A stretch of 64,000 nt of DNA from Thermothielavioides terrestris NRRL 8126 (GCF_000226115.1 NC_016462.1:2294001-2358000), one strand, 5' to 3'. Counted from the stretch's first letter, positions 23,501 to 35,592 are shown. Numbers and translations are program-made. Notes: generated from the sequence alone by a model not told the origin.

Positions 23501-26500
23501 TCAAAACCCAAAGCTATCCAGCAGCGAATTCGCATCCGGCTCCTCAAACACCGTCGCCGGCGGCGCCTGCGGCTTGGGCAGGTGCCCGCCCGACTTCATC
23601 TCGGCCGGCACGGGCTGCGGCTGTTGTTGTGGTTGTTGTTGCTGCTGCTGATGCAGTGGCAGCTGTTGCTGGTGCGACACGGCCACCGGCGACACAGGCA
23701 GGTCGGCGACGACCAGCGAGCCCCTCCGCTTGAGCAGCCTGAGCGGGTCGATCTCGCCGCCCAGCCCGGCCGCCCCGCCCGTAACCCCAGCAGGCTGGAA
23801 GAACTCCCAGTTTCGGACTAGACGGTAGCGATACCATAAGCGTTAGTTTCGCCTTCATGCAACGCAGGGCATGGCAGGGGTAGGTGGTGTTGGGGGTTGT
23901 CGAGTGTAAGAGTCAGAGAGACAAAGAGACAACATACCCAGGTCCAGCCCCAGCAGGTCGCAGCCCATCCTATCGTAGAGCCGTGCATTGTGCAGCACGA
24001 ACTCCCACTCGACCTTGGGCGTGACCTTGCTCGCCCCGCGCAGCGTCTGCAGCGTCTTCTGCCGCAGCTGCCGGTACAGGATCACCAGCGCCGGGTCGTC
24101 CGTCAGGAACAGCCGCGACTTGAGGTCCGGCGAGCCGGGCGTCTCGAGCAGCGTGTACACGGGCGTCTGTCCCAGGGCGAGCATCCCTGCGGTTAGCCAG
24201 CCGGCCCACGGAAGTGAAACAAAACAACAACCACCCCGAGTGCTTGCTATGCACGGTCGATTCTGATGCTGGCGGCATCGGAAGGAAGTGGAATGGTAAC
24301 TCACAATCAGAGCGCGCACCGCCATGTCCCGGCGGTGGAGCATCCAGAAGGCCCACGAAGCGAGCCACCGGTTCCCTTCCTGCGCCGCGATGCCGAGCAC
24401 TTCCTCCTCGAGCAGCCGGCGGAGCACGGGGCCGTGGTCGCCTTCGTAGACGCGGGCCACGGCAATCGCGAGCTGCACGTCCTTGAGCTGGTTGAGGCAG
24501 ACATTGACGGCGTCCTGCAGGTGATCGGCAAGGAGGAAGAAGGCGGCGGCGTATTCTACGGTACATTGTATCAGCCCACGTTGCTGCCGAGGAGATCAGT
24601 TAGAAAGGAGACATACCAAACCGCCGCTTGCTCATCAACGCATAAGCGTTTTTGAGCGCCGCCGTCCGCCACTTCGGATCGTCAAAGTTGTTGGCGAGAA
24701 ACCGCTGCGTGGCTCCCTGCTCGCGGTTCCACGTCGCCATGCGCCACAGGCCCTGCAGCACCGTCTTCTTCTTGAGCGCCAGGTAAAACAGGCTGCAGTC
24801 GATCGGGTTCTTGGGGTCATTCTTGGCGTACTCGTTGCGCGCAATCACCTCGAACTGTGCTTTCTGTTCCTCCGTCAGCTCCCCCACCCGCTGTTGAAAG
24901 AAAAAAAGACAGAAACAAAACAAAACCCACCACAGCAGCATTGTCCGCCAGCCACATGAAGATGCCGCTCTCCCGCGCATTCTCCCACAGCATGCGCCCG
25001 TGGCACTGCTTCGACACAAAGTCCACCAGCACGTCCTGGCTCGTCGAGTGATACGCCCAGTTGATCTCGCGCCAGCCCATGTAGATCTCGCTGGTGCGGC
25101 CCTTGCGCAGCGCGTGCTGCCGGAAGAAGAGCATGAAGCGCGCCCCGTTCTCGTCGAGCGACCGCCGCTGCTTCTCGACCAGCCCGGCGCACTCGATGAT
25201 GTCCACCAACTGGATCTGCTCGTGGCCCGACAGCTGCGGGATGCCGATGCGCGTGAGCCGCTCGTTGATCTCGGCCGCCACCTCCTCCGAGAAGGGCTCG
25301 TCCCCTTCGTCGTACGACATGCGTCGCGCGAGGTACTGGCCGGGGTCCTTGTCCGAGGACGTCTTCGTAGACTTTTGTCCAGCACTTGTCAGCAAAAAAC
25401 TAACCAATTAAAGTCCCTATGGATGGAGACTGAGGAAGAAGACAAAACACGCACATGGTCGGCTTCGTAAAAATCCTCGAGGTCCAGCCCCAGATAATCA
25501 TCCACCACGTCCCCCTCGACCCAGAACTTCAGCGTCTTGTGCAGCGCCATCAAGATGGCATGCACGAGCACGATCTTGCCGGCCAGGATGCACTGGCTCA
25601 GAAACTGCGGATGGAACACCGGCAGCGGCCCGTTGAGCCGCTGCACCACATCGAACAGGTCCCAGTGGCGCTCGCCGCCCTTCCTCCGCGGCAGCCCCAG
25701 GCTCGTGACCAGCGAGCTGCCGGCGTCGAACTGGCGGTCCTGCACGAACAGCTGGTTGCCGGCGCCGATGACCAGGTGGCCGTCGCCGAGCCAGACCGAG
25801 TCGCCGATGGGGTGGGGCGTCAGGTCGCGGATGGAGATCTCGCGGATGGGCGCCCAGGCGGGGCCCTGGTTGAGGTAGTCGAAGCGCATCTGCGAGAGCA
25901 GCAGCACGCGGTGCGGGAAGCCGACGGCCAGGATCGACTGCATGTCCGGCGTCGACGTCCAGTCGAGGTCGCGGATCGTGTGGCCGTCCTCGAACTGCTG
26001 CGCGTACTCGAGCCGCGCGCCGCGTATGTCCCAGATCGTGAGCGCCGACCGCGCCGCGTTGACCAGCGCCGCCTTCTTGCGCGTGCTGCCGCTCACCAGC
26101 GCCGGGTCGCACACGCCCGTCTCCATGGAGCTGGTCGACAGCCACTCGACGTCCTTGCCGGGGTGGCCCACGCGGGCGGTCCAGAACTCGACCCGGCCGG
26201 AGTGCGTGTACGAGATGGCCACGTCGCGGGCGAAGACATCGAGGAAGCCCGAGACGTGCGGCGTCGTGCCGGCAGGGTCGACCGGAAGGACGTAGGCCAG
26301 GTCGCCTGCGTCTTCCAGCGTGAACTTGACGAATTCGTGAATTGACGGCGGCTGGTGCTGGATGCCGTTGGAGGTTGGAGTGGAGGCGTCGCTCCGAGGA
26401 TAGAAGGGGAGCTTGACCTCCCAGACGACGCCCCTCTTCTCCGATGTGATGGTCGCGATGTGTGCAGTGGTATAGTCCTCCACCTCTTTTCGCGGGAGAA

Positions 26501-28231
26501 TCAGCAGACAGAGCGGCTTCCCGGGAATATCGTATTCCCTCTCAACCAGCATGCGCGGTTCCGACTGCCGGCAATCCCACAGCGAGAGTTTCTCGTGCCT
26601 GAGGAAGACGACAAACCGGCCCTTCCTCAGAAGACACATCCTGTGGATGTGCCCCTCCTGCGCGATCACCGCCTGCCGTGAGAGCCCCGTCCGCTTGGCA
26701 TCCAGCTCGTGCTTCCAGACGATGCTCTGTCCATGCTCCGTCCGGGAGATGATAGCCTTGCCGCTGAAGTTGCGCACAATCTTCCGTATTGGCGCTGAGT
26801 GGCCAGTCCACAGGCATTGCTGGCTGAGCCGCCGCCTCTTGGGGTTCGGGTCAAACAAGGCGGCAATGTTGCTGCGGAAGACCTCGATTCTGCCGTCAAA
26901 GAAGTGCAGCAGGACGTGCAAGTGCCCTCCCGAGTTGCAATAGCTGTAAGCCTCAACATGCTGGGTATCGGGCCCGGTATGCCCCTTCAAGAAATCGAGC
27001 TCGGAGGAAGCGACATGCGCGACATTAAAGATGTTCGACCTCCTTGTTTTGCACCCGATGTTCTCGAGCGCCCACGCAGACATGTGGCCCCCGCCGTCCA
27101 TGACCACGCAGATCTCCGGGCTCTTATTCGCAACCGTAATCAGATGCTCCAGCGCGACAGCCTCCTCCTCCGACTTTGCCCCTTCCTGAACAGCCTTCTC
27201 CGTCGCGGCCGTCAGATTGCCCCCATGCATGACGAACGCCCATCGTAGGCCATCCCCGCGCAGCCCTCGCCCCTGGAGAGCCTCCCGCAGATCCAGCGTC
27301 CCCCACAGCCGCAGGTGCTGATGCCCATAACTATCGGACCCAACCCACACGCGCAGCACGTTGTCAGCACAGAACGTATACAGCGCATTCTCGATCGTCT
27401 GGTCGACGTGGTGCGGCCGGCGCCACTGGATCCCCGTCACGGGTTGCGGGTGCCGGAGGTAGATGAAGTCGAACCGGACCTCGCCCGTGCCGTAACTCAA
27501 CCGCCGCCACACCTTCACCAGCCGGTCGCACTCCCCGACCGAGGCGATGTACGCTGAGTCGTACGACAGACTGGCCAGCCGGACCGGGCTCGCCAACCGC
27601 TTCCGCCACGAGCACTCGGGCGCGTCGCCAGCCACCGAGCTCGCCGACGTCTGGTACAGCTCCAGCCAGCGATGCGCGACGAGCAGCTCCTCGGACGCGC
27701 CCCACGACAGCGCTATCGCCGGGCCCCCATCACCATCACCACCACCATCATCACCACCATTATTACTCCCTCCTCCCCCCTTTTCAATTTTAAAACCCGC
27801 CTGCAGCGCCCACCTCAACGGCGCCTCCGCCTCCCTCTCCCCCCCACCAGCAACCCCGCCACCAGCAGCCCGGTCCTCCGCAAGCAGCGGCCGGTACACC
27901 CTGACGGCGCGCGACGTGCACACGGCGATCTTGCCCGACGCCTCGTCCAGCGCGACCGCCTGCAGCGGCTCGGGGTCGCCGTCGTCGTAGACCGTTTGTA
28001 GCAGCGCATCGGGGAGGGCGTCGCCGAGGATGGAGAGCGCGTTGCCGGTGATGTAGGCCTGCGGTAGCCCATAGGCGCCGGTTAGTTCAGTTCAGTCAGC
28101 TTACCGGGGGGAGGGGGGCGGGGGAAGGTTTGGATAGGTTGGGCACGCACCGTGATGCGCCGCGACTTCCAGCAACCCGTGGCCAGCGCCTGGAGCCGCG
28201 GCGCTGGCGCGCCGGGCAGGACGGCTCTCAT
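23501..28231 (-). CDS. rav1: RAVE complex subunit Rav1
   Basis: Large scaffold of the RAVE complex, which reassembles the V1 and V0 sectors of the vacuolar ATPase. Seven exons, in coding order 28231-28151, 28058-25455, 25371-24931, 24890-24617, 24555-24305, 24166-23938 and 23817-23501, give 1398 residues in one frame. The start MRAVLPGAPAPRLQALATG and the segment AYITGNALSILGDALPD match fungal Rav1. The N-terminal two thirds are WD-like propeller repeats. The Rav1 C-terminal core contains QCILAGKIVLVHAILMALHK, LKFWVEGDVVDDYLGLDL, IDCSLFYLALKKKTVLQGL and NAYALMSKRRFEYAAAFFLL, and finally LGLDLVRNWEFF. The tail has a Gln/Pro stretch and ends DANSLLDSFGF. The acceptor before 24166 was chosen because it gives RALITPVYTLLETPG in frame. 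Length matches the family. Confidence 0.95.
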
Positions 28232-28554
28232 GCTGCTGTCCTCGTTCCTCGTCCTCTTCCTATGCTGGCTGGGGCGAGTTCTATCGGGGGCGCGAGTCGG
28301 GCGATGACATTGCGAATTTCTATTCGGAACTGTTCGGGTTCGCGGGCTCGATCCAGGACAAATCACGTTGCGCCGAGTGAATGTCAGGCGCAGCTGTTAT
28401 TCAAAAGTGCTGTCGGTCTTTTCCGTCTGGCGACGTCGCGATTTCGGTATCAGCCACACCTTGCGGTTCGTTGATGGAGGGATGGCACAGATCCGCTGTA
28501 ACTCGGTGGCGCGCCGCGCCGCGCCGTGCCGCTTTCGGCTTCGGTTACGCTAAC
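28232..28554. promoter_or_regulatory. Upstream region of rav1
   Basis: GC-rich spacer between the rav1 start and the inverted-repeat element at 28557. No gene is seen. Confidence 0.4.
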
Positions 28555-28556
28555 TA

Positions 28557-29516
28557 CCTTAGCGCGCCAGGGGGGGGTAGCAAAATGCTCTCTGTTATAG
28601 TTTCCTAGAACTAAAATAGTTTTCTAGTTTACAATATACTTTATATTATAAAAAAGGTCTCTACTACTATCGTAGAGCTAAAATTATAATATAATATAAA
28701 GACTACTTAGATAAATTATATATTTAATAGTAAAATAATCACTATACTAGTTTTCTATTATATATATCTTAGATCTATAGAAAGATTTTAAAGTTAAGCT
28801 TTTTTTTAATTTAAAGATTATTTTCTCTAAAATTAATTTTCTACTTCAAAGATTATTTTCTCTGAAAATGATTTTCTATTTCAAAGATTGCTTTTACCTC
28901 TTTTATTCTCTAACTATGTCTTTAAGCTTAAGCCCTTTAGATAAGTGTGAAATTCAAACTAAAGTGCAACTGTAAAATCGTAGTCTCGTAGTCTCGTAGT
29001 GTAATGGTAAATCTATAAGCTTGTAATGTGTAGGCTTTGAGTTCGATTCTTCGTAGAGTCAGTTTTTTCAACTAAAAAAGAAAAAAAAAGAAAAAAAAAG
29101 AAAAAAAGAAAAAAAGAAAAGAAAAAAACCTAGAGTAAATAGAAGACTTTATTTTTATATATAAGTATATAGAGAATAAAATTTTAAAAGATAATCTTTA
29201 ATCTAAAAGTTAATTTTATATTAGATAAAACTATTTTAAATTATAAGTTTCTTTTTATTACTAATAATTATCTTTACTAATTAAGATTAATATCTATTTA
29301 AAATAGTCCTATTAGTAAAAGACTATTTTTTATATAAGATATTTTTACGTCTTAAGTCTCTATTTTATTTAAATTAATCCTCTTAGTTAAGAATCATTTT
29401 CTTGAAAAGATATCTTGAACTCGAGACCGGTAGGAGCCTGTTTCCTAGGCAAAATATCTTGACGCTCCAAAATGGTCCCAGAGATCATTTTGCCACCCCC
29501 CCCTGGCGCGCTAAGG
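28557..29516. mobile_element. AT-rich inverted-repeat DNA transposon relic with TA target duplication
   Basis: A 960-bp block bounded by terminal inverted repeats beginning CCTTAGCGCGCCAG, then eight G, then T(A/G)GCAAAATG. The left end is at 28557 and its reverse complement ends at 29516. Each end is flanked by TA (28555-28556 and 29517-29518), the target duplication of Tc1/mariner-type elements. The two 31-bp ends differ at one position (A versus G), a RIP-type transition. The interior is extremely AT-rich while the flanks are about 60% GC, as expected after repeat-induced point mutation. No transposase frame survives, so it is either a non-autonomous copy or a decayed internal deletion. 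It carries a tRNA-like sequence near the middle. Confidence 0.85.
28990..29061 (+). tRNA. Degenerate tRNA-Thr(UGU)-like sequence inside the transposon
   Basis: An A-box match (TAGTGTAATGG, 28997-29007) and a B-box match (AGTTCGATTCT, 29040-29050) are spaced as in a tRNA. Between them is CTTGTAA, which fits a 7-base anticodon loop with anticodon TGT (Thr). A run of six T follows at 29063-29068, as for a polymerase III terminator. The acceptor and T stems are imperfectly paired, consistent with RIP mutation. It is more likely a tRNA relic or a tRNA-derived element than a functional gene. Confidence 0.4.
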
Positions 29517-29518
29517 TA

Positions 29519-30221
29519 ACTGCAGGTCACCCAGCTACAGCGCGATTGGCTCACTAATAGTGGGCTCCTCTGTGCTGCCTGTCGAGATGAGGTAGAGAGA
29601 TACTGCACGGTATGTACATAAAGGTTGGGTAGTGTAATGTAAGATAGGGAAACTCCCAAGATATAAATGCCTTCACACACTCTCCGGTCTACCTGTCCAG
29701 TCCCGAATCAGTGTGAGCAGTCACGCAGCCAGCTACACCACACGTGCCCTTGGTCAGTGACCCTATGACGTGAGCGGTGGGGGTACCTAACCGCGGACCA
29801 ACTCGGGCAGTCCCAACTCTGAAATACAGGGGCAATACACTTTGGACCTTCTGCCTCGGGACAGTTTTCGAGCGGCAGAGACGCTCCCGCATGGAAACAA
29901 GAAGCAAATTGAACTTTTGGAGCAGCAGGAATGATCCATTTCCGTCTCGCGATGTAACAACCCGCATAGCTTCCAGTGTTGAGAGAACTCATGCAGAGAC
30001 CTTTGCAGGGGTAACTGAAAGCCTAGCACTTAACTGTGACGCCACCCACGCCAACCCCCTATCCCAGAGTCCTGTATCCCTCTTCTGCTCTAGGTACTAC
30101 CATTGCGCCGCGATGTGCAGAAGCCACATCATATTCATAACCCGTATCTCCCTAGCTTCCCGAAACCCACGAAAACGCAATAATGCCGATTCCATACGCT
30201 TCAACGCGAAAAGACAATCAA
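29519..30221. other. Intergenic downstream of tag1-like gene
   Basis: About 0.7 kb between the transposon and the stop of the gene at 30222. Short open frames on both strands look non-coding; no feature assigned. Confidence 0.45.
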
Positions 30222-33066
30222 TTACAGCCTGACACCCGCACCTATCCCCTTCCCGACGTACCACACCGTCTCGGTCCACCTGCCCAACCTGACGGCCACC
30301 ACGGCCCTGGCATCCAGCTTCATCGTGCCGCCCAGCGCCTCCCGGAGCTTGCCGTAGCCGACCGAGTCGATCGACCAGTCGACCGGCAGCCGCGGCGTGG
30401 TCGAGGCGCCCGGCGGCGCCGCGAACGGCAGCGCGTACTCGATCCTGCCGATGGGTTCCGTGTGGTTGTACAGCGCCGTGGCGTTGACCGCGTCGATGAA
30501 GACGGTGTTGCGCGCGAGCGGAGACACCAGCGTGAACGTCGCTGTGGACGAGAGGACGTGGAAGGTGGCGTCGCGGATGAAGCGCGCCTGTCCGTCATCG
30601 TCGTCGCCATCTCCGGACTCCCCGTCGTGGTCACTGCCGGGGAGTCTGAGCCGAGGGGCGGGGAGGGTCAGGTTGAGACGAGACAGGGCTTCGCCGAGGT
30701 GCGGGAGCGAGGGAACGGACCCGCGGTGGGTGCGGACAGTGACTGTTGTGTTGTAGCCTGATAGATACTGAGACAGGAGCTCCCTGCCATGTTGGACGCC
30801 TTCCTTTCCGCCCATCGACGGGTTCCAGGTTGCTGATACGGGAAGGTTCGTGTTGTTCCCTGGTTTGACCTCTAGATTCTCGGCCCGAGCTTCGCCAATC
30901 GTTGTGCCGTTGCTTTCCACATGTATGCTGATAAACGGAATGTGTGCCGAGTACGGCGTCGGGTTTGTGATATTCACGGATGCTTTGAGCGAGATGGACG
31001 TAGCGGTCGTGTCGGTGATTTCAACTCTTCCCACTTTGGGTGCCACAGAGCCCATGACATCCCTTCCGAGAGCTACAAAGGGCCGTGTTAGCTTGTCGAT
31101 GAAGTAGATCTGCGGTGGCAGGGAGAGTAGCGAAGCGAAGCCCAGTCAGGCAGGGGGGACTGACGACATGGTCAAAGGAGGGACGGACGGTTTACGGGGA
31201 TCTTCCCCTTGGCGGGGACTGCTTTCACCACGAGCTCGCCGAGTATTGTTTCCACCCGGACATCCACAAGAGCCTCCACACCCAGAATAACCTGTCTGCC
31301 GCCAAATAGCAGAGCCTGAATCACGTCGGTCAAGACGTCAGGGTCGGTCACGTCAAGCGGAGCGTCGTTGATGCGCGACTGGATCTTTAGCATGGCCTCG
31401 CGCTCCTTGGTAGCCGGGATCTGCGTCGAATTTGCTTTCTGCCATTCCTTCAGGTTCAGCTCTCCGAGCTTGTTGCCTCGGTAGAAGACATCAGCATTTG
31501 CGCGAACGCTCGTGACGTTCAGCGAGAAGTTCATCTCGGACGGAAGCCCGGCAAGCACTAGGATGGTTCCCGATACCCTGGGCCTGGATTCCGGGTCGTT
31601 CGGGTCCGCTCCGAGGTCTGGTAGGGTGAAGTGGACGTCTGTCACAGTGAAGTTCCGAATCAAGTTGTCAAACGTGCGCCCCGGAAACGGTACCGGCACC
31701 GTAATGCTGGATAGAAGCTCAACAAGCCAGCGAGGGGTACCACCGGCCGGATAGTCCATTCCGCGCACCAAGACCGTTGCCGTCTCGCCAGCGAGGTATT
31801 TCTTGAACAGCATGTCCAGCGGCGATGAGTCCGAGCCAGGGCATAACTGGGTGAGAGAATCGGGAAGCTCTTTGATGAGACCATGAGCGTCTACGACAAC
31901 GGGTGCGCGAGGCCTCACGGCGACCGGGTCAGTGGCGCAGGCGGCAACCAGGATGGATGGGTCGGTGGGATTGCATCCGGGCACGAGGATCTCGAAGCCC
32001 ATCGGGGGCACGTCGAGCGATACTGGGTAGTCATTGAAGGACGCTACGGTGACGTCGGCCGCCATGGCTTTGACCTTGCCGCCGAGAAGGATCTTCTCCT
32101 CGAAATTCAATTTGGTGATATTGTACTCGGGAATGGTAGGCAAGTCGCCGCCTGGACAACACATCAGCACAAGCGTCCGGAAAGGTATACATAATATTGA
32201 GACCAGCATCTTTTGTCGACGGCTCAGAACAGGGATTTCTTTCCAAAATACAGCGAAGCAAATGAGCGGTAGAGAGATTGACCTTCAAACGTGAGTGACT
32301 CCGCGATGGCGTGTGTTCCGAGAGGAATAATTCCCGCTCGAAGTTGGACGTCGGCCTGCCCCCTGAGCCGAACGCTGTTCAGCTTCCCCTCCAGCCATTC
32401 ATTCGCAATCATGCGAATGCCCTCGGCATCGCCCGGAACAAGGTCGGCTGCAAAATCCACGGCGTTGTTGCGGCCATCCACGATGCTGACCGTCAATGGA
32501 GGGACAACCGCAGTTCCAAGCAGGAGGTCGTCATAGTCGGGGAGATAAACGTTGATCTTGGTCTCATCCGCCCCCAGCTCTCCGACGAGCCAAGTGACGG
32601 CCCTGCCTACTCGCCTGACATGCTCGTTTTCCACACGCTGAGCTTCTAGGCGGAAATCGGCTTGTATCCTCACTCTCACGCCGTTAGAGGTAATAGAATC
32701 GAGCGACAGGTTCGTGGGTTCAAGGACGGCTGCTTCCTTCGCATACTCCTGGACGGCGGCCGGAACAATGAAGGCGAGGATTAGCACGGCAAGCGCGAAG
32801 AGCGAGAGAACGATCATGGCGATAACGGATGGCCATCGTATTGATCTGGTCTGCGCGGGTCTGACCGAGGCAGGATCTGTAGCGCGCGACGCAACAGAGG
32901 CGGCGTCGCTGAGGTGGGCGTCGTCCCGCTCGCCATCGTAGCGTGGGGTTGCAGCTGAGCTGGACAGCAGCGGGGTCGACTCGACCGGCTCGTCGGGCTC
33001 ACGGCCATGGGGCGCTTTGCCGCTGCCAGCAGCGGAGAGAAGGGGCGATCTCTCGGAGTCGGCCAT
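30222..33066 (-). CDS. tag1: Tag1/DUF3712-type vacuolar membrane protein
   Basis: Single-pass membrane protein whose features fit the DUF3712 family; yeast Tag1 (YLR173W), a vacuolar membrane protein linked to ending autophagy, is the likely characterised relative. Exons 33066-32283, 32151-31189 and 31072-30222 give 865 residues. The cytosolic N-terminus carries two acidic dileucine signals, ERSPLL (residues 5-10) and ESTPLL (29-34). One membrane helix follows at about 79-105 (VIAMIVLSLFALAVLILAFI). The rest is a long luminal part with repeated LEA/DUF3712-like beta domains (for example VRVRIQADFRLEAQRVE, ISLKASVNITNPTPYSAHIP) and many Asn-X-Ser/Thr sites. The first intron has a weak donor (GTCAAT) and the second GTCCGT; both were chosen for frame and conserved sequence. 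Family is fairly sure; the name is by analogy. Confidence 0.78.
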
Positions 33067-34174
33067 GGCCGCAGTAGGATGGCTCCAGCAATCGGTGCCG
33101 AGATGGAGGGTGGAATCTGAAGCAGCAGCAGCCGTCCCCGGGACAGACAGCAGGCTGCGCTGCGCGATGCAATGCACTCCGATGCCAAGACCTGATGCCG
33201 GAGGCCTATGTCATCGTCGGTCGGCGCTCCGTAGCTCGAGATCCTGCAAATGTACTTGGAGGTAAAAACGACCGAACAGAGTATCAGTGAGTGCGGATGC
33301 GATTTTGGCAACTGGAGAGAGGGTGCCGATGATGTTGATGGGAATCATTGATGTTGGGTTGATGCGACGCCGCGTTGTCCGACTCGCTAGGTACCTGAGG
33401 TAGGTCAGGTACCCGCCTGAACCGGCAGGTCCAGACCAACTATGCCAATGGGAACACCATTGCGCTCATTGGTTAGGAGAAGAGGCACTTGCACAGTATC
33501 TGTCTCCAAGCTTTTGGATTGCATGCACTGTGCCGTACCTTACTCAGGCACGGAATTGCGAGCACGATCTAACCCGAACTCGCTTAAGAGGTTGAATTGT
33601 TATGGATTTTCTCCCGTTCAGATCCTCCTTTGCCATCTATCGCATCAGACACACTTGTACTTCATCTCGGGGGCCGTCAGGTCAAACAAGTCCGTGCTGT
33701 ACGTACTGTACGAGTTGAGTTTCGTTAACCAAGTTCCATTGGCTGAGGGGCACGTGCTGCGATAGACTCAGGTACACCCTCGACCCCGGGTTCAAACCCC
33801 GGAGTGGGAATGAGACGCCATTGGACAGGACCACCATCCACCGCCCATCGGTCAGCTATGGATTGCATTGTGGGTTTGGATCTTAATCCAACCCTATCTT
33901 AACCTTCCAGGGGACTTTCTGTTGAGAGGCATTCCGGTTTCGCTTTCAATTCGATCCCACTGCCCAAGGACCGGACAATTGCATGGGCAGTGTGGGCCTC
34001 CGCCGGAATTATTGCACTCCAGTCCCTACACTACAGTATGACTCCCAGCGGCAGGTTTCCTGGGAGTTACGAGATACTAACTGCCCGATAAGATAATCCC
34101 GGAGTTCGGGCTCTTGCAATTCATTCCCAAATTGGCCGAGCTCCCAACCATCAGGGTCCTGGGGCATCTTTGAC
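33067..34174. other. Intergenic between tag1-like and ornithine carbamoyltransferase genes
   Basis: The spacer continues to the OTC start at 34357. It contains a tRNA-like sequence at 33734-33810 and an 8-bp hairpin (ACTCCCAG/CTGGGAGT) near 34040-34066. No protein gene is seen. Confidence 0.5.
33734..33810 (+). tRNA. tRNA-like relic
   Basis: The T arm is perfect: stem CCGGG/CCCGG around loop TTCAAAC (33786-33802). The flanking 3' heptamer AGTGGGA pairs along its whole length, with two G-U pairs, to TTCCATT at 33734-33740. An A-box match (TGGCTGAGGGG, 33740-33750) is present. The D and anticodon arms do not fold cleanly and no anticodon can be called, so it is probably a decayed tRNA, perhaps of the Leu type. 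Confidence 0.35.
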
Positions 34175-34181
34175 TGACTCA
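34175..34181 (+). promoter_or_regulatory. Gcn4/CPC-1 box upstream of ornithine carbamoyltransferase
   Basis: Perfect TGACTCA, 176 bp upstream of the start codon. This is the binding site of the general amino-acid control activator (Gcn4 in yeast, CPC-1 in Neurospora), expected for an arginine-pathway gene. Confidence 0.7.
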
Positions 34182-34356
34182 CGGCTTGGCGTCTACAAAA
34201 CATTGAGTCCCGGCCACCTCGATTTGGCAGAGGTTTCGTTCCCTACTGCCACTGAACAATCTTGGCTTCCAGAGGGTGCATATATTGAAGCACCAATTAG
34301 GACAATTTGTTCCCAAGACACCGAGCTCGACATAAGTCTGCACGGTCGACACCGCA

Positions 34357-35592
34357 ATGTCTCCCCCCAGGGCTGCTTTCCGCACCGTCAAATCCGCCAT
34401 GGCTCACCTCCAGACCCGCTCTCTCTCCAGCACCTCAGGGCCCAGGCATCTCTTGTCCATTAGCGACCTCAGCCCGGCCGAATTCACCAGGCTCGTCCTC
34501 AATGCCTCGTCTCAAAAGGCCGCCGTCAAGGCCGCCTTCGCTGCCGGCGAGCAGCCTCCGAAACCGCTGCATGGGACTCTGGCCGGGAAGACGGTGGCTA
34601 TGATGTTCAGCAAGCGCAGCACCAGGACTCGCGTGTCGACAGAGGCGGCCGTGCAGTTAATGGGCGGCCACCCCATGTTCCTGGGCAAGGACGACATCCA
34701 ACTAGGAGTACGCTTCGGCTTCGGCTGCCTTCCTCCACAACCTACTACGCCTTTTGCCTCCCCAGTCTAATACCTTGCTCCCAGGTGAATGAATCCCTCT
34801 ACGACACCTCCGTGGTGGTCTCCTCCATGACATCGTGCATAGTCGCGCGCGTCAACGCGCACAAGGAGGTGGCCGACCTGGCGGCGCACTCGTCTGTGCC
34901 CGTCATCAACGCGCTGTCCAGCGACCACCACCCGCTGCAGACGGTGGCCGACTTCCAGACGATCTGCGAGAGCTTCGGCCCGGCGCGCGGCCGCCAGCCG
35001 TCCGACTCCAGCCTCGGGCTGGAGGGGCTCAAGGTGGCGTGGGTGGGCGACTCGAACAACGTGCTCTTCGACCTGGCGACCGCCTGCGTCAAGATGGGCG
35101 TCGACATCTCGGTCGCCTCGCCCGCCGGGTACGGCATCCCCGAGGGGATGAGGAAGCTGATCCTCTCCGCGGCGGAGGGCGTCGCGGCGCCAGGCAAGCT
35201 GGTCGAGACGACGGTGCCCGAGGAGGCGATCAAGGATGCTGACATCTTGGTCACGGACACGTGGGTGTCCATGGGCCAGGAGGCCGAGAGCCAGAAGAGG
35301 TTAAAGGCGTTCGCCGGGTACCAGATCACAAACGAGCTGGCCAAGCGCGGCGGCGCCAAGCCGGACTGGAAGTTCATGCACTGCCTGCCGAGGCACCCCG
35401 AGGAGGTAGATGACGAGGTGTTTTACGGTCCGAGGTCGCTTGTCTTTCCCGAGGCGGAGAACAGGCTGTGGGCTGCTGTTGGTAAGTGTTTGCCCAACTC
35501 TCGATTTCCTAGAAAGTTTCCGGAGGCACGGCGCTAACTGGTTCCCAGCTGTCTTGGAGGCGTTTGTGGTCAACAAGGGGAATATCTTGTAA
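34357..35592 (+). CDS. arg-12: Mitochondrial ornithine carbamoyltransferase
   Basis: Makes citrulline from ornithine and carbamoyl phosphate in arginine synthesis, in the mitochondrial matrix. Exons 34357-34707, 34785-35481 and 35549-35592 give 363 residues. The first ~28 residues are rich in Arg, Ser and Ala with no acid, a good mitochondrial presequence. The carbamoyl-phosphate loop STRTR is at 88-92, followed by [12 protein letters not shown] near 165. WVGDSNNV opens the ornithine domain, VSMGQE is near 278, and the catalytic HCLPRH is near 316-321. The 14-codon last exon ends [14 protein letters not shown]. Equivalent to yeast ARG3, Neurospora arg-12 and Aspergillus argB. It converges on ilv6 with 231 bp between stops. 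Confidence 0.97.

Noticed and set aside
30222..33066. Splitting the Tag1-like region into three separate genes
   Set aside because: The three frames join in phase with acceptors and branch-like sequences, and the conserved segments continue across both introns.
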